Below, in pieces: positions 26,626-35,561 of a stretch of 64,000 nt of DNA; position 1 is the stretch's first letter; each line of letters opens with the position of its first letter. The stretch comes from Lacipirellula parvula (GTDB taxonomy: Bacteria; Planctomycetota; Planctomycetia; Pirellulales; Lacipirellulaceae), in assembly GCF_009177095.1 (NCBI RefSeq), contig NZ_AP021861.1, positions 4,446,501 through 4,510,500 on the forward strand. The letters run 5' to 3'. The notes beneath the pieces were generated by a model. That model saw nothing but the letters and a program-made list of their open reading frames with translations, did no database searches and was not told the origin of the DNA. A program made the translations under genes and the position numbers.

Positions 26626-26991
26626 TCAGCGCACGCTTGCGTGGCCCTGCGAGTCGCGGCAGACCCGCTCAATCGCTTCGTCGAGCGTCTTGCACACGAC
26701 GAAGAACTCGCCGAAGCCGGTCGCTTCGACCGTGTCGCGAAGCTCGCCGTTCATACCGACGAGCGCCATCTCGCCGCCGCGAATGCAGACGAGGTGGTAG
26801 AGGTGTAGCATCATCCGGAATCCTGTTCCGGAAACATCGTCGACTTCCGTTAAGTCGAGCACGAGGCTGCGCGCCGGTTCGAGCACAGCCGCCAGTTCTT
26901 CCTGATAGCCGGGGGCGTTGTGCCGCGTGATCGCTCCGCTGAACGTTGCGAGCAGGGCGTCGCCGTAAAGTTCGTAAGTGAGTGTACTCAT
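26626..26991 (-). CDS. STAS-domain protein (anti-sigma-factor-antagonist-like)
   Basis: About 121 residues from the ATG at 26991 (MSTLTYELYGDAL). ATGs 6 and 11 codons earlier are alternatives, and the frame is open much further but without conserved-looking sequence. One STAS fold is visible: LATFSGAITRHNAPGYQEEL, then LVLDLTEVDDVSGTGFRMML, where the Ser sits at the site phosphorylated in SpoIIAA-type antagonists, then EMALVGMNGELRDTVEATGF. No kinase or phosphatase partner is adjacent, so it is an orphan component of a partner-switching pathway or a simple STAS regulator. Confidence 0.78.
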   Translation of the reverse strand: MSTLTYELYGDALLATFSGAITRHNAPGYQEELAAVLEPARSLVLDLTEVDDVSGTGFRMMLHLYHLVCIRGGEMALVGMNGELRDTVEATGFGEFFVVCKTLDEAIERVCRDSQGHASVR

Positions 26992-27250
26992 CGAGCCGTT
27001 GCCAATCATCGTGGAGGCGCCCATCGGTCGCCTGACCGGCAACCATAGGCCACGAGACTGGGCCGCTGCCTGAGGATTACGGCACTCCCCACGCACCCGC
27101 AGCGTGCAGAAACGCTTACGGAGACGCGGATTGCGCAAAGCGGTGAAATCCGGACGCTCAGGACAGGAATAGCCGCGTAGAACCGGTAGAATCGTCACGC
27201 TTGGAATAACTGCTGATCGCGTGCGGGAAACAGAATTCCCGCCGTCGCCG

Positions 27251-28273
27251 CTACCGCGTCAGCATAAAGCCAGTCATTAACGACGCCGTGCCGAGACTGC
27301 CGGAGTCGAACCCGCCGAACTCGATCCAATCGTTGGCGAATTCAACGTCGGCGGTCAGCAGAATATTGCAGGTGTCGTACCTGCGGCTGAGGAGAATCGC
27401 CTCGGTGCCTAGCAGCAGTCCGCCGAAGGTATCCGTGTTCAAAAACGTCGACTGGATGTTGCTGTTCGCCGAGGGAACGAGGTCGAGATGCTTAATGAAG
27501 CGCCCCCGCACCGAGCCCATCCGCCCGCCGAAGCGCGTCGCAAACCGCAGCCGCGGATCTTGGCCGCGGCGGTCGACGACGTCGCCCCAGTACCAACCGA
27601 GGGCGAGATTCACCGAGGCGCGTTTCACTTCAAGCAGGTTGACGGTGAACGCATCGGCGACCGGCGTTTTGACGTTGGTGATCGTATTCGTTTCCACGCC
27701 GTCGACGACGCGCGTGGTCTGTCCGACCGCCGAAAGATAGCCGCCGCCGAGATCGAAGAACATGTTTCCCGGTGCGAGTCCGGGAGCGAGCGCCTGGCGG
27801 AAGCCGCCATTGATGCCCCAACCGAGCTTCTGGCCTCCTTCGAGAATCCCTTCGCCGATCGTAAAGTCGACGCCGTACCGCAAGTACGGGCCCGAGATCC
27901 AGTTGATCGGCATGTTCCCCGGCAGATAGCTCGGCTGATCCTCCGGACCGACGCCGAACGGCGGTTCGTGATCGTCGTAGTAAGGTGCTTCGGCGACGCT
28001 ACTCGCCGAACTGAGCGGCTGTTCGAGGGCGATCTCGTCGGCAAGCGGCATCGGCTCGCCCTCGACGATGGTCTCCATGTTTGCAGACGCTGGGCTCACT
28101 GACCGCGACTCAGCCCTTTGTAGGTACTCCAGCAGCGTCCCTTCGCCGCGAACCGATCCCGCAGCGGCGAACCACGCGAGGCTCCACGCCGCCAATGCCC
28201 ACGGCGTGCCGCAGCGCGACACGCGAGCCGCCAAGCGGCGCAAGATGGGGATGAAGCGTGGCACGTTGAGCAA
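27251..28273 (-). CDS. Predicted outer-membrane beta-barrel protein
   Basis: A 340-residue protein with an Arg-rich N-terminus and hydrophobic signal (WALAAWSLAWFAAAGSV), then a linker of acidic character and a C-terminal region (about 120-340) of alternating strands rich in Gly and aromatic residues, such as PYLRYGVDFTIGEGIL, GNMFFDLGGGYLSAVG and VNLALGWYWGDVV. This looks like a planctomycete outer-membrane barrel related in style to the BBP7 proteins. No assigned function. It lies alone between a STAS gene and the TAXI gene. Confidence 0.6.
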   Translation of the reverse strand: MLNVPRFIPILRRLAARVSRCGTPWALAAWSLAWFAAAGSVRGEGTLLEYLQRAESRSVSPASANMETIVEGEPMPLADEIALEQPLSSASSVAEAPYYDDHEPPFGVGPEDQPSYLPGNMPINWISGPYLRYGVDFTIGEGILEGGQKLGWGINGGFRQALAPGLAPGNMFFDLGGGYLSAVGQTTRVVDGVETNTITNVKTPVADAFTVNLLEVKRASVNLALGWYWGDVVDRRGQDPRLRFATRFGGRMGSVRGRFIKHLDLVPSANSNIQSTFLNTDTFGGLLLGTEAILLSRRYDTCNILLTADVEFANDWIEFGGFDSGSLGTASLMTGFMLTR

Positions 28274-28404
28274 CAGTCCGACGAGGCGCGTGGCATGATC
28301 GCACGATCTGCGATCTCATGCTCTAGTTCGTCCCGTCGAGCTGGCGGAGTTTAACGATTCCAGAGGCTTTGCCAGCTAGCAGCGCCGGCGCCGTGAGCGG
28401 ATGC

Positions 28405-29850
28405 TCATGCGGCGCCCGTGCGCCGCACTAGCCCCAATTCCACCGCCGGGCTGGCGCCGACAAGCTGCTTGCGGCGCATGGCCAGCAGGTGTCGCGTATC
28501 GGCGACGAGCGTGAGGATGCCGACAAGCGCCTCGTCTCCGTGCATTTTTCCCGCGGTATAGTCTTCGATGGCCGCCTGCTTCACTTGCGCCAGTCGAGAC
28601 TCCAAGTAATCCAAGAACTCGCGAGGTAGGGTCGGAGCCGCTTCGTCGAGTTCGTTGCCATGCAACAGCCGTTCAACCCGTTGGACCTGACGCATGTGGA
28701 CGTCGGGGGGAACTGCCCGCAGCCCGCGAACGAATCCCCAGATGGCCAGCGATCCGGCAATCGTCGCGCCGAAGACGCTCAGTGCGTCAGTCGTTGGGCC
28801 CAAAATTTCGTCGACGTTGATCGGCCGCCGTGCTCGCAGGAACGCCTCGGCGCCGGGATGAACGGGAAACTCGGGATTCGCGTTCGAAACGTCGAGTTTG
28901 ATCTGCGCGTGGCGGGCGACGGCGTCGTTAAACGATCGTAAGGCGTCTCGCAACGCATCGCTCGGCGTCGCTTCGTTGGCGACGAGCAACAACCGCAGCC
29001 CAATCGTGTCGCAATCGGCGGCTGGCATGGCGGGATGAATCCCGTAGGAAAACGCTGGAATCACGACCTTCTCGACGCGATCATTCCGCAGTCCGCCCGC
29101 TTCTGTTCCGTGATGCCGACGGCTATCGAGGTGCAGCGCCGTCGCGAATGGCAACGAAATCAGTTGATAGTCGCACTGCCGAACCAATTCATCCACAAGA
29201 TCCGACGGCAACGAATCAACGATGAACACCGCGTCGGGAAGCTGCTTCTCGAGCTTCAACCGCTCACCGACCGACGCCGAGCGCCAGGCGGCGGCTTGAT
29301 CGTGCAGCTGAGGCTCGGTGGCGTAGTCAGCCTCGAAATCGGCTGGCGTCGTCGCCGAACCGGCTTCAAGTCCCGCCAACCGGAGCAGATCGATGGCGAG
29401 CCGACAGCCATTAGAACCAGCTTCTCCTAGCGAAACGCGCCGGCCGCGAAGCATCTCTAATGACGGCGCTTCCGACGCGCGGGCGATGTCGCGCCGCACG
29501 ACAAGATGAAGGGGCTCGACGCCGAGCGCCGCCACTTGCCGCACATTCTTAAACTGGTTCGCCGGCAGTCCGCCGAGGACGAGCCCCATATCGAGCTTGC
29601 CGTCGTTCACCGCCTGGCAAATCCCCTCGGAATTCGTTCCCTCGCAGACGGCGACTTCGACGTCGCCGCTGATGCTTGCGGCTATCTGACTGGCCATTTC
29701 CGAGCGCAGCGGGCAAACATTGCCGGCACTCATCGAAAGCCGTGTGGGCCCGCCGCAGTAGCAACGGCAATAGTTGTACGCGGCGATGCTCAATAGGAGC
29801 ACGCCCAGCACGCCGCCGCCGATCGTCCACCACCGTCGCTTTTTTTCCAT
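28405..29850 (-). CDS. TAXI-family solute-binding protein with C-terminal membrane anchor
   Basis: 481 residues from the ATG at 29850 (MEKKRRWW), which has GGAG about 10 bases upstream; a longer frame to 29907 lacks support. An N-terminal helix (GGGVLGVLLLSIAAY) anchors it. The body is a TAXI-type (TRAP-associated) periplasmic binding fold: LSMSAGNVCPLRSEMASQIA, NDGKLDMGLVLGGLPANQFK and LRGRRVSLGEAGSNGCRLAI. A second hydrophobic segment (SVFGATIAGSLAIWGFV) and a cytoplasmic-type tail follow, an arrangement seen in two-membrane-helix TAXI proteins. No TRAP permease is nearby, so it may act as a ligand sensor or use a distant permease. Confidence 0.78.
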   Translation of the reverse strand: MEKKRRWWTIGGGVLGVLLLSIAAYNYCRCYCGGPTRLSMSAGNVCPLRSEMASQIAASISGDVEVAVCEGTNSEGICQAVNDGKLDMGLVLGGLPANQFKNVRQVAALGVEPLHLVVRRDIARASEAPSLEMLRGRRVSLGEAGSNGCRLAIDLLRLAGLEAGSATTPADFEADYATEPQLHDQAAAWRSASVGERLKLEKQLPDAVFIVDSLPSDLVDELVRQCDYQLISLPFATALHLDSRRHHGTEAGGLRNDRVEKVVIPAFSYGIHPAMPAADCDTIGLRLLLVANEATPSDALRDALRSFNDAVARHAQIKLDVSNANPEFPVHPGAEAFLRARRPINVDEILGPTTDALSVFGATIAGSLAIWGFVRGLRAVPPDVHMRQVQRVERLLHGNELDEAAPTLPREFLDYLESRLAQVKQAAIEDYTAGKMHGDEALVGILTLVADTRHLLAMRRKQLVGASPAVELGLVRRTGAA

Positions 29851-29966
29851 CGCTCGCATCTCCGCATGACGTTGCGACACGCGCAACAAGCGGGCGGAGA
29901 GTAGCAATTGCTAGCAGAGCCGTCGACGCTGATTTTCCGCGGCAGAATTGCTCGGAGGAACTAGTG

Positions 29967-30770
29967 CTAGCGTTCCGCGAACCACTTTGCGATGCGCGGA
30001 TTGAAGTCTTCGATCTGCTCCCAGTGGAAGGCATGCCCCGCGTCGGCGTAAAGATGAAGTTCGCAGCTCGGAATCGCTGCGGCGACCTCTTCAGCCATCC
30101 ACTGCGGCGTGAAAATATCGTCCTTGCCGCCAATGACTAGCGTTCGGCAGCCGATAAGGCCGAGGTCGGCCAGCACATCATGGGTCACGCAGGCATCCGC
30201 TTGCGCTTCGAGGGCATACAGCGGCTGCGGCGCCGGGTCTTCGCTCGCCAGCAGGCGGCCGTCTAACAACGTCTGGTAGCCGGCGTCGCTGTCCCAGTAA
30301 GGTTTCGTGAAGATGAGGAGTTGCAGGTAGCGCACGAACTCGGCTGCCGTCAGCTTCGCTTTGGCAACGCGCAGATGCTCAAACACATCGCGGGCGTAGC
30401 GATCGCACCGCGCCCACGGGCACATCAGCACTAGGCTCTCCACCCGTTGTGGATGGCGAATGGCGAGTTGCTGGGCGATAGCGCTCCCCATCGAGCAGCC
30501 GATCACGCGAGCGCGATCGATCTGCAATGCGTCCATGAGGCCGGCGTAATCGTCGGCCATCATTGCCGACGAATACGGTCCCGGCGGCATGTCGCTTTGT
30601 CCGACGCCGCGGTTGTCGACCAGGATGCAGCGAAAGTGCTTGCTCCAAATCGCTGTATGGTTGGACCAAACGCTCCCCGGCCCCGTGATGCCCATGATGC
30701 AGACGAGCGGCGGACCGGCGCCTACTTCTTCGTAGTAGAGCTTGATTCCGTTGGTTTCGACATGAGGCAT
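29967..30770 (-). CDS. Alpha/beta-hydrolase
   Basis: A 267-residue soluble hydrolase. The nucleophile elbow GCSMGS contains S93. An acid (D217/D218 in GGKDDIF) and the histidine H246 in DAGHAFHW complete a plausible triad. The oxyanion-side motif is IMGITGPG, and DNRGVGQSDMPPG is the usual dynamic loop. It resembles esterases, lactonases such as 3-oxoadipate enol-lactonase, and other C-C or ester hydrolases; the substrate cannot be told. It lies 51 bases downstream of a TIM-barrel isomerase on the same strand and may share its operon. Confidence 0.87.
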   Translation of the reverse strand: MPHVETNGIKLYYEEVGAGPPLVCIMGITGPGSVWSNHTAIWSKHFRCILVDNRGVGQSDMPPGPYSSAMMADDYAGLMDALQIDRARVIGCSMGSAIAQQLAIRHPQRVESLVLMCPWARCDRYARDVFEHLRVAKAKLTAAEFVRYLQLLIFTKPYWDSDAGYQTLLDGRLLASEDPAPQPLYALEAQADACVTHDVLADLGLIGCRTLVIGGKDDIFTPQWMAEEVAAAIPSCELHLYADAGHAFHWEQIEDFNPRIAKWFAER

Positions 30771-30821
30771 CGTAATCGTTCCAAGCTAGATGGGCATGAC
30801 TTACTCTCGATCGCCAGTCGT

Positions 30822-31652
30822 TCAAGCGATCGCGGGAATGAGCGTTTCACGAATCCAGCGGCCATCATGCAGCGTCACGCCTTCGGGATCGTCAACCGCT
30901 TGCTCCGCTTCATCTTCGCAAATGATCCAACCGCCGTAGTTCCAGGAGTTCAGCCATTTCGTGACGCCGATGAGGTCGACTCTGCCGGCGCCCATCAGCG
31001 CGAACTCCGGTTGGCCGTCCCAATCCTTGAAATGGACGTGATTAATCAGCGGCTGCCACTGCTGCATCGTGGCGAGCGGATCCATACTACCGTTGATGAT
31101 GTGCCCCACGTCGGGGGTCCACCCCGTCGCCTGCGAATCAAGGCCGTTGAGGATGACGTCGTAATCTTCGGCGGTGCGATTGATCGACGTCGGCGGCGAG
31201 TTCGGGTGGAAAGAGGCGTTTACTCCGCGATCCGCGGCGCGACGCGACACGGCGTTGAGATTCGCCGCGAGGTTCTTTCGCCGTTGCGACAAATCATCGC
31301 GGCTGGTTGGCAGCTGCACAGTGCAGAGCAGGGCGCCTGGGAACTGCGCTAGCAGATCGATCACGCGATCTGCCTCGGCTCGTTCGTGCTCGGTCTCCGC
31401 TGGGTGGTTCCATTCCAACACCAACGCAATGGCAGCCAACTGCACCTGATGCTTTTGCAATGCCTCAGCGAGCCGCCGTGGCTCGGCCAAATCGCCCATC
31501 CAGAAGTGAATCGGCTCGATGCCCGTCATGCCAGCGCGGGCAGTGATCTCAACCATGTGCTCTAGTCGGTTCGCATGCGTGGCCCCCGCGCCGCTCATGA
31601 ACCACGTGTAGCACTCGTTGCCGAATCGAAAGGGGAGGGTATTCGTCGACAT
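30822..31652 (-). CDS. Sugar phosphate isomerase/epimerase-like TIM barrel
   Basis: 276 residues from the ATG at 31652 (MSTNTLPFRFGNECYTWF); the open frame extends further upstream but into the gene before it. It is an AP-endonuclease-family-2/xylose-isomerase-like TIM barrel. Metal-binding-type residues lie in EWNHPAETE, HPNSPP (about 157), TPDVGHIINGSMDP and NHVHFKDWDG, and the strand ends GGWIICEDEAEQ. Such enzymes act on sugars or inositols. Its neighbours are a second, divergent paralogue and an alpha/beta-hydrolase, suggesting a small sugar-degradation operon. Confidence 0.83.
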   Translation of the reverse strand: MSTNTLPFRFGNECYTWFMSGAGATHANRLEHMVEITARAGMTGIEPIHFWMGDLAEPRRLAEALQKHQVQLAAIALVLEWNHPAETEHERAEADRVIDLLAQFPGALLCTVQLPTSRDDLSQRRKNLAANLNAVSRRAADRGVNASFHPNSPPTSINRTAEDYDVILNGLDSQATGWTPDVGHIINGSMDPLATMQQWQPLINHVHFKDWDGQPEFALMGAGRVDLIGVTKWLNSWNYGGWIICEDEAEQAVDDPEGVTLHDGRWIRETLIPAIA

Positions 31653-31738
31653 AACAGTTGAAGGCGGCCGTGCCCCGCCATCAGGGCATCGATAAGTGAA
31701 GATAAGTAAGCGTGTCGCCGCGAACCAACGATCAAGGC

Positions 31739-32782
31739 CTAGCCTCGTTTGGCCACGGCAGCCGTGCTCTCGGAAACCTCGACCATCAGCGCTAAAATTT
31801 TGTCCCAAGTCGCTGGCGCTTCGAGCGCCTCGTTTGAAATCATGCAACCGTCCCAGCAGATGTGCTTGATCGCTGGTCGCGGCACGCCATCGCCGTCGAG
31901 TAGCCAGTAACGGGCGCACTTCGCGACGTTCAACTTGCCGCGCGGATCGTCGGCTCGGCAATGCCGGCCCGTCTTGTCGTGCGCGCCGCTGCCGAACACC
32001 GTGCCGTCGCTCTGCGCGATGTGAACGTCGAGCGTCCAAGGCCCGAGCGCTCGCGTCATGGCGCCGTAGGCTTCCCAGAACTCGTCGACCGAGTAGTCGC
32101 GATTCAACAGGCGGTGCTCCGGCGCGTTGTATCCGAGCATGTAGAGGTAGGTGTGGGCCAGATCGGCTTGAAACCCAACGAGCCCCGGCCGATAGATTGC
32201 TTCCAACAACTCGGCCATGTGACGCCACGAGTGCATCCCCGCCCAGCAGATTTCGCCCTCGGCCGCGAGGACCTCGCCGAAGCCGTCGGCAATCCGGCCC
32301 GCTTCGCGAAAGGTATCGGCAATCCGCCGCGAGTTCTCGCGCGGGCTTTCCGCCCAGCGCGTGGGATTATCTGCCGAGTCGATCCGCACGGCGCCATACG
32401 GCCGCACGCCCGCCTCGCGCAAGCGACTCGCGTAGCGACACGACTTTTCAACCGCAGCTAGAAAGCGTTTGCGCTGCTCGGCATCGCCCATCGCACTGCC
32501 GCCGCCGAGATCGCCCCAAACAGGCGCGACCACCGATCCGCAGACCAAGCCGCGTGATTTCAGAGCGTCGACCAACGCCTGAAACGCGCCGTCGTCCGCA
32601 TCCATGTCGACATGCGGCATGTAAAGCGAGAGATCGACCCCGTCGAAGCGACGAGTCCCCACCCCGGCGTCGCGAGTGAGATCGAGCATTCGCTCCAGCG
32701 AAATCGGCGGGTGATCGGTCCCTGGCTCTTTGCCGACGAGACCGGGGCCCATCGCGTTATGCAGCTTCCAACTAACGGTCAT
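31739..32782 (-). CDS. Sugar phosphate isomerase/epimerase-like TIM barrel
   Basis: A 347-residue protein, probably the first gene of the set transcribed leftward. It has TIM-barrel signatures of the xylose-isomerase-like superfamily: RRFDGVDLSLYMPHVDMDAD, the EGEICWAGMHSW segment, GFQADLAHTYLYMLGYNAPE and WTLDVHIAQSDGTVFGSGAH, all rich in the Glu/Asp/His that bind a divalent metal. It is larger than the following paralogue (30822-31652), from which 86 bases separate it. Substrate unknown. Confidence 0.82.
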   Translation of the reverse strand: MTVSWKLHNAMGPGLVGKEPGTDHPPISLERMLDLTRDAGVGTRRFDGVDLSLYMPHVDMDADDGAFQALVDALKSRGLVCGSVVAPVWGDLGGGSAMGDAEQRKRFLAAVEKSCRYASRLREAGVRPYGAVRIDSADNPTRWAESPRENSRRIADTFREAGRIADGFGEVLAAEGEICWAGMHSWRHMAELLEAIYRPGLVGFQADLAHTYLYMLGYNAPEHRLLNRDYSVDEFWEAYGAMTRALGPWTLDVHIAQSDGTVFGSGAHDKTGRHCRADDPRGKLNVAKCARYWLLDGDGVPRPAIKHICWDGCMISNEALEAPATWDKILALMVEVSESTAAVAKRG

Positions 32783-32883
32783 CGAGCTTGCGACGGAACG
32801 CCCCTGCTTGGCCTGATTGCGGAAAAGTCAGGCCCGAACGTAACCGATTCGCATGCCGATTGCCAGCAAAATTGAACGCGGGA

Positions 32884-33411
32884 TCAGGCTTCGCCTAGGC
32901 CCGACATGCGCCGCCAGGCGCTCAGCTGCCCCAAGTGCAGCATGATGTGGCCGCCCGCGTAGAACGCGTGCATCGATCCGATGGTTGGGAAGAGTTCCGT
33001 CGATCGACCGCCCGTGGGGTTCGGCCGCAGAAACAGCTCGTCGTCGCTCTGGCGAAACTGCCCCAGCGCCGCTTCGTAGCCGGCGAAGAACCGGTCGACG
33101 ACTTCTTGCATCGGCGGATAGATCGTCCCTTCAGGGTCGTCGAGGCATTTCGCCGTCGGCGAGTAGACTTCGACGAAGCTTTCCGGCAACTTCAACGCCG
33201 CCGCATCGCCGGCAAGCTGTTCGACAATCCGCGCCGGGTAGATCGCGAGGTGCCCGAGCACGAACGAAGCGTGGTTCGACTTGACCACCACGCCGCCTGG
33301 GGACGCCAGTCTTGCGAACATCTCTTCCGTGACGCCGACGAGTAGGCCTTTCGTTTTGCTCAGGCCTAGTTGCAGCGAGTCGGCGATAATGTTTCCGATA
33401 GAGGTCGTCAC
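32884..33411 (-). CDS. DinB-like four-helix protein
   Basis: A 175-residue protein matching the DinB/YfiT-like metal-binding four-helix bundle. Candidate ligands are H54 in HASFVLGHLAIYPA and H155/H159 in GGHIMLHLGQLSAWRR, with the usual GQL-xx-WRR ending. Members of this group include thiol transferases, such as bacillithiol- or mycothiol-dependent ones, and uncharacterised proteins. It stands alone about 100 bases downstream of the TIM-barrel start. No specific activity is inferred. Confidence 0.82.
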   Translation of the reverse strand: MTTSIGNIIADSLQLGLSKTKGLLVGVTEEMFARLASPGGVVVKSNHASFVLGHLAIYPARIVEQLAGDAAALKLPESFVEVYSPTAKCLDDPEGTIYPPMQEVVDRFFAGYEAALGQFRQSDDELFLRPNPTGGRSTELFPTIGSMHAFYAGGHIMLHLGQLSAWRRMSGLGEA

Positions 33412-33543
33412 GATTCAGCTCTCCAAGTGTCTGCCACGCGTTGAATCCCCGATTCTCCGTGGCTGACGCCGTGACGGCAAGCCTCCTTCGAAATCGAGTC
33501 GCAGTGCGGGCAACTGAGCGGAGCACCGAGACGCAACTCAAAC

Positions 33544-34044
33544 TCAAGCCGTTTGGTCGAATCCCTTCACAGCATCGAGTAGCAGTTCGGAGAGGTCCGC
33601 GGAGCTGCTGCCCTCTTTCGCCATGCGGTTGAGTAAATCAAGCAACGTCTTGCGGCTATCTTCGCCTTCCTTCGGCGGGCCAACGGCCTCATTCAAGGTC
33701 TGTGGCCCGAACTTCCCGCCTAGAATCTCTTTGGCGTCGAGACCATGCTCGGCGAAGATCTCGTCGATCGTCGACTTCATCGACTCGGGATCCGATAGCT
33801 TCCCCTCCGATTTGGCCTTGTCGAACGCTTCCTGCAAATCGCTCTTCAGCGCGTTGGCAGTTTCCTCATCGACGCCCGCTGCTGAGAGCGCCTGATCGAG
33901 ACGGTCTTCCAGCGCCCCTTGCCGCAGCGACTCGACGTCAACTGCCGGCATCTCCGGCAACGCGCTCTCCGTTGCCCCTTCGGACGAGGTTTTCAGGTAC
34001 GAGAACAAATTCGGCGTCGAGCCGACGCTGCCGATTCCAGCCAT
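33544..34044 (-). CDS. Uncharacterised Ala/Glu-rich protein
   Basis: A 166-residue protein with no signal peptide or membrane segment. It is acidic and predicted mainly helical, with Leu-rich heptad-like stretches (LEDRLDQALSAAGVDEETA, LLDLLNRMAKEG) and two similar helical blocks separated by short Gly/Pro turns. The start MAGIGSVGSTPN is followed by a disordered-looking 40 residues. No family recognised. It is followed on the other strand by an AraC regulator, from which 236 bases separate it. Codon use is like the neighbours. Confidence 0.6.
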   Translation of the reverse strand: MAGIGSVGSTPNLFSYLKTSSEGATESALPEMPAVDVESLRQGALEDRLDQALSAAGVDEETANALKSDLQEAFDKAKSEGKLSDPESMKSTIDEIFAEHGLDAKEILGGKFGPQTLNEAVGPPKEGEDSRKTLLDLLNRMAKEGSSSADLSELLLDAVKGFDQTA

Positions 34045-34280
34045 GACGCGCTCTCCTTACGGAAGACCAGAACAGGGGTCAGAAGAGAAAACTCCTCGGC
34101 TAACTATCGGTCAGGCGCGATCACCGGCCACATGTGGGACAAGCCGAAATCTCATCGCATCCGTCGAATTCGCTGACAATTTAGTAATCCCCGACGCCAA
34201 AAACCTGTTGGCGGAGTTACTTCTAAATATTTCCACGCTTGCAGCGTTGCGCGAGAACCATTTTTCGATCTTGCTAGATA

Positions 34281-35324
34281 GTGAGCCGCGCCCAAACCAC
34301 ATTCGCCGAGCCGCAAGGCGCCAATCCGCCGACGCCTTTCCGGCTGCACGCTCCTGCTGCGCTTGATCCGCCCCTGCGGTCTTCCGCAGCTCATTTAGCG
34401 CCGTGCCGCAGTGCTGGCGGCGGCGATCCGCTCAGCGAGTTCTTGGCGCGGCTCCATTTCCTCAACTGGCGTTGCGAAACAACGACGCTCGCGCTGGATT
34501 CAGTCGTCTTGGTTGAAGCTGGCGCCACGGCAATCGCGCTCGTTCTCAGCGGATCGCTCGATGTTGAATCGGCCGAAGGTTCGCGCCTGCAACTCAAGCC
34601 TGGCGGACTGGCGCTGTTGTCAGCTCACGGAACGCTGCGAGCCTCAACGACAACGCCCGGCCTGCCCCACGAACACCGTGAATCGCCGCCGACGCTGCTC
34701 ACCGCCCGCTTCGACGCCAGCGCCGTCGGACTACCGCTCGCCGGCCTGCTGCCGCCTTGCATTTCGTCCGCCGGTTGCCATTCTCCCGGCCCGCTTCGCG
34801 ACTCAGCGCTGCTAAGCTGGCTGTCGACTCAAGCGACTTCGCACGCTCCAGGCAGCATGGCGGTGGCGAGCCGCTTTCTGCAGTCGTTGTTGATCGAACT
34901 GCTACGCGACTATCTCGCGTCCAGTGATGGCCCCGAAGCCGCTCAGGCGCCTGCAGCTAGGGGCGCTTATCAGGCGACATTCGACGCTTGCCTCGGTCCG
35001 GTGATGCGATTGGTGCACGCCTCGCCGCACCGCGATTGGACCGTCCATTCGATGGCTCGCGAATCGGGCCTCTCGCGTTCCGCGTTCGCCGATCGGTTTC
35101 GCACCGTCGTCGGCCAGCCGCCGCTGCAATATGTCACCGAGATTCGCATGCAGAAGGCGGCTGAACTGCTCGAACTGACCGACGTCCCGGTGAAGCGGAT
35201 TGCCGCCCAGGTCGGTTACGAGTCGGTATCGGCATTCAGCAGCGCGTTCAAGCGCCGCTTCGGCGTGCCCCCCATCTCGCTGCGGCAAGCGACCGCCGCT
35301 TCGAGCGACGCCCCCGCCGAGTGA
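34281..35324 (+). CDS. AraC-family transcriptional regulator
   Basis: A 347-residue protein with a GTG start. The N-terminal part (about 45-220) resembles the AraC-binding/cupin_6 sensor (DPLSEFLARLHFLNW, then LQLKPGGLALLSAHGT). The C-terminal 100 residues hold two helix-turn-helices: WTVHSMARESGLSRSAFADR and KRIAAQVGYESVSAFSSAFK, ending RRFGVPPISLR. Regulators of this type usually control an adjacent enzyme or transporter. Here both neighbours are an uncharacterised gene (divergent) and a barrel protein (downstream), so the target is unknown. A large hairpin overlaps its stop codon. Confidence 0.88.
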   Translation: MSRAQTTFAEPQGANPPTPFRLHAPAALDPPLRSSAAHLAPCRSAGGGDPLSEFLARLHFLNWRCETTTLALDSVVLVEAGATAIALVLSGSLDVESAEGSRLQLKPGGLALLSAHGTLRASTTTPGLPHEHRESPPTLLTARFDASAVGLPLAGLLPPCISSAGCHSPGPLRDSALLSWLSTQATSHAPGSMAVASRFLQSLLIELLRDYLASSDGPEAAQAPAARGAYQATFDACLGPVMRLVHASPHRDWTVHSMARESGLSRSAFADRFRTVVGQPPLQYVTEIRMQKAAELLELTDVPVKRIAAQVGYESVSAFSSAFKRRFGVPPISLRQATAASSDAPAE

Positions 35325-35371
35325 GCGGCCGGCTACCGTTAAGCGCCTTCGGCGCTCTTCGCCGGCCGCTC
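35323..35371 (+). other. Nested hairpin at the end of the AraC-type gene
   Basis: GAGCGGCCGGC (35323-35333) and GCCGGCCGCTC (35361-35371) are perfect inverted arms that enclose a second hairpin (AGCGCC-TTC-GGCGCT, 35342-35356). The outer arm overlaps the regulator's stop codon. No U-tract follows, so it may act as a factor-dependent terminator or an RNA-stabilising structure. Confidence 0.45.
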
Positions 35372-35561
35372 CCGGAGGCGATTTTGCCGACATGCCGGCG
35401 ACGCTAGCATCTCACGCGACCGAGGCAGCGACTTTTCCTGCCGGGCAAGCTACTCCGACTGCATAAAGTTTAATGATCGCGATCCGAGCGCTCGATAATG
35501 ATCGGGGCGAAGCCTCCTTCGCCGCTGGTCTCGGTCCGATCACTTTTCTCCACGCAACGGC

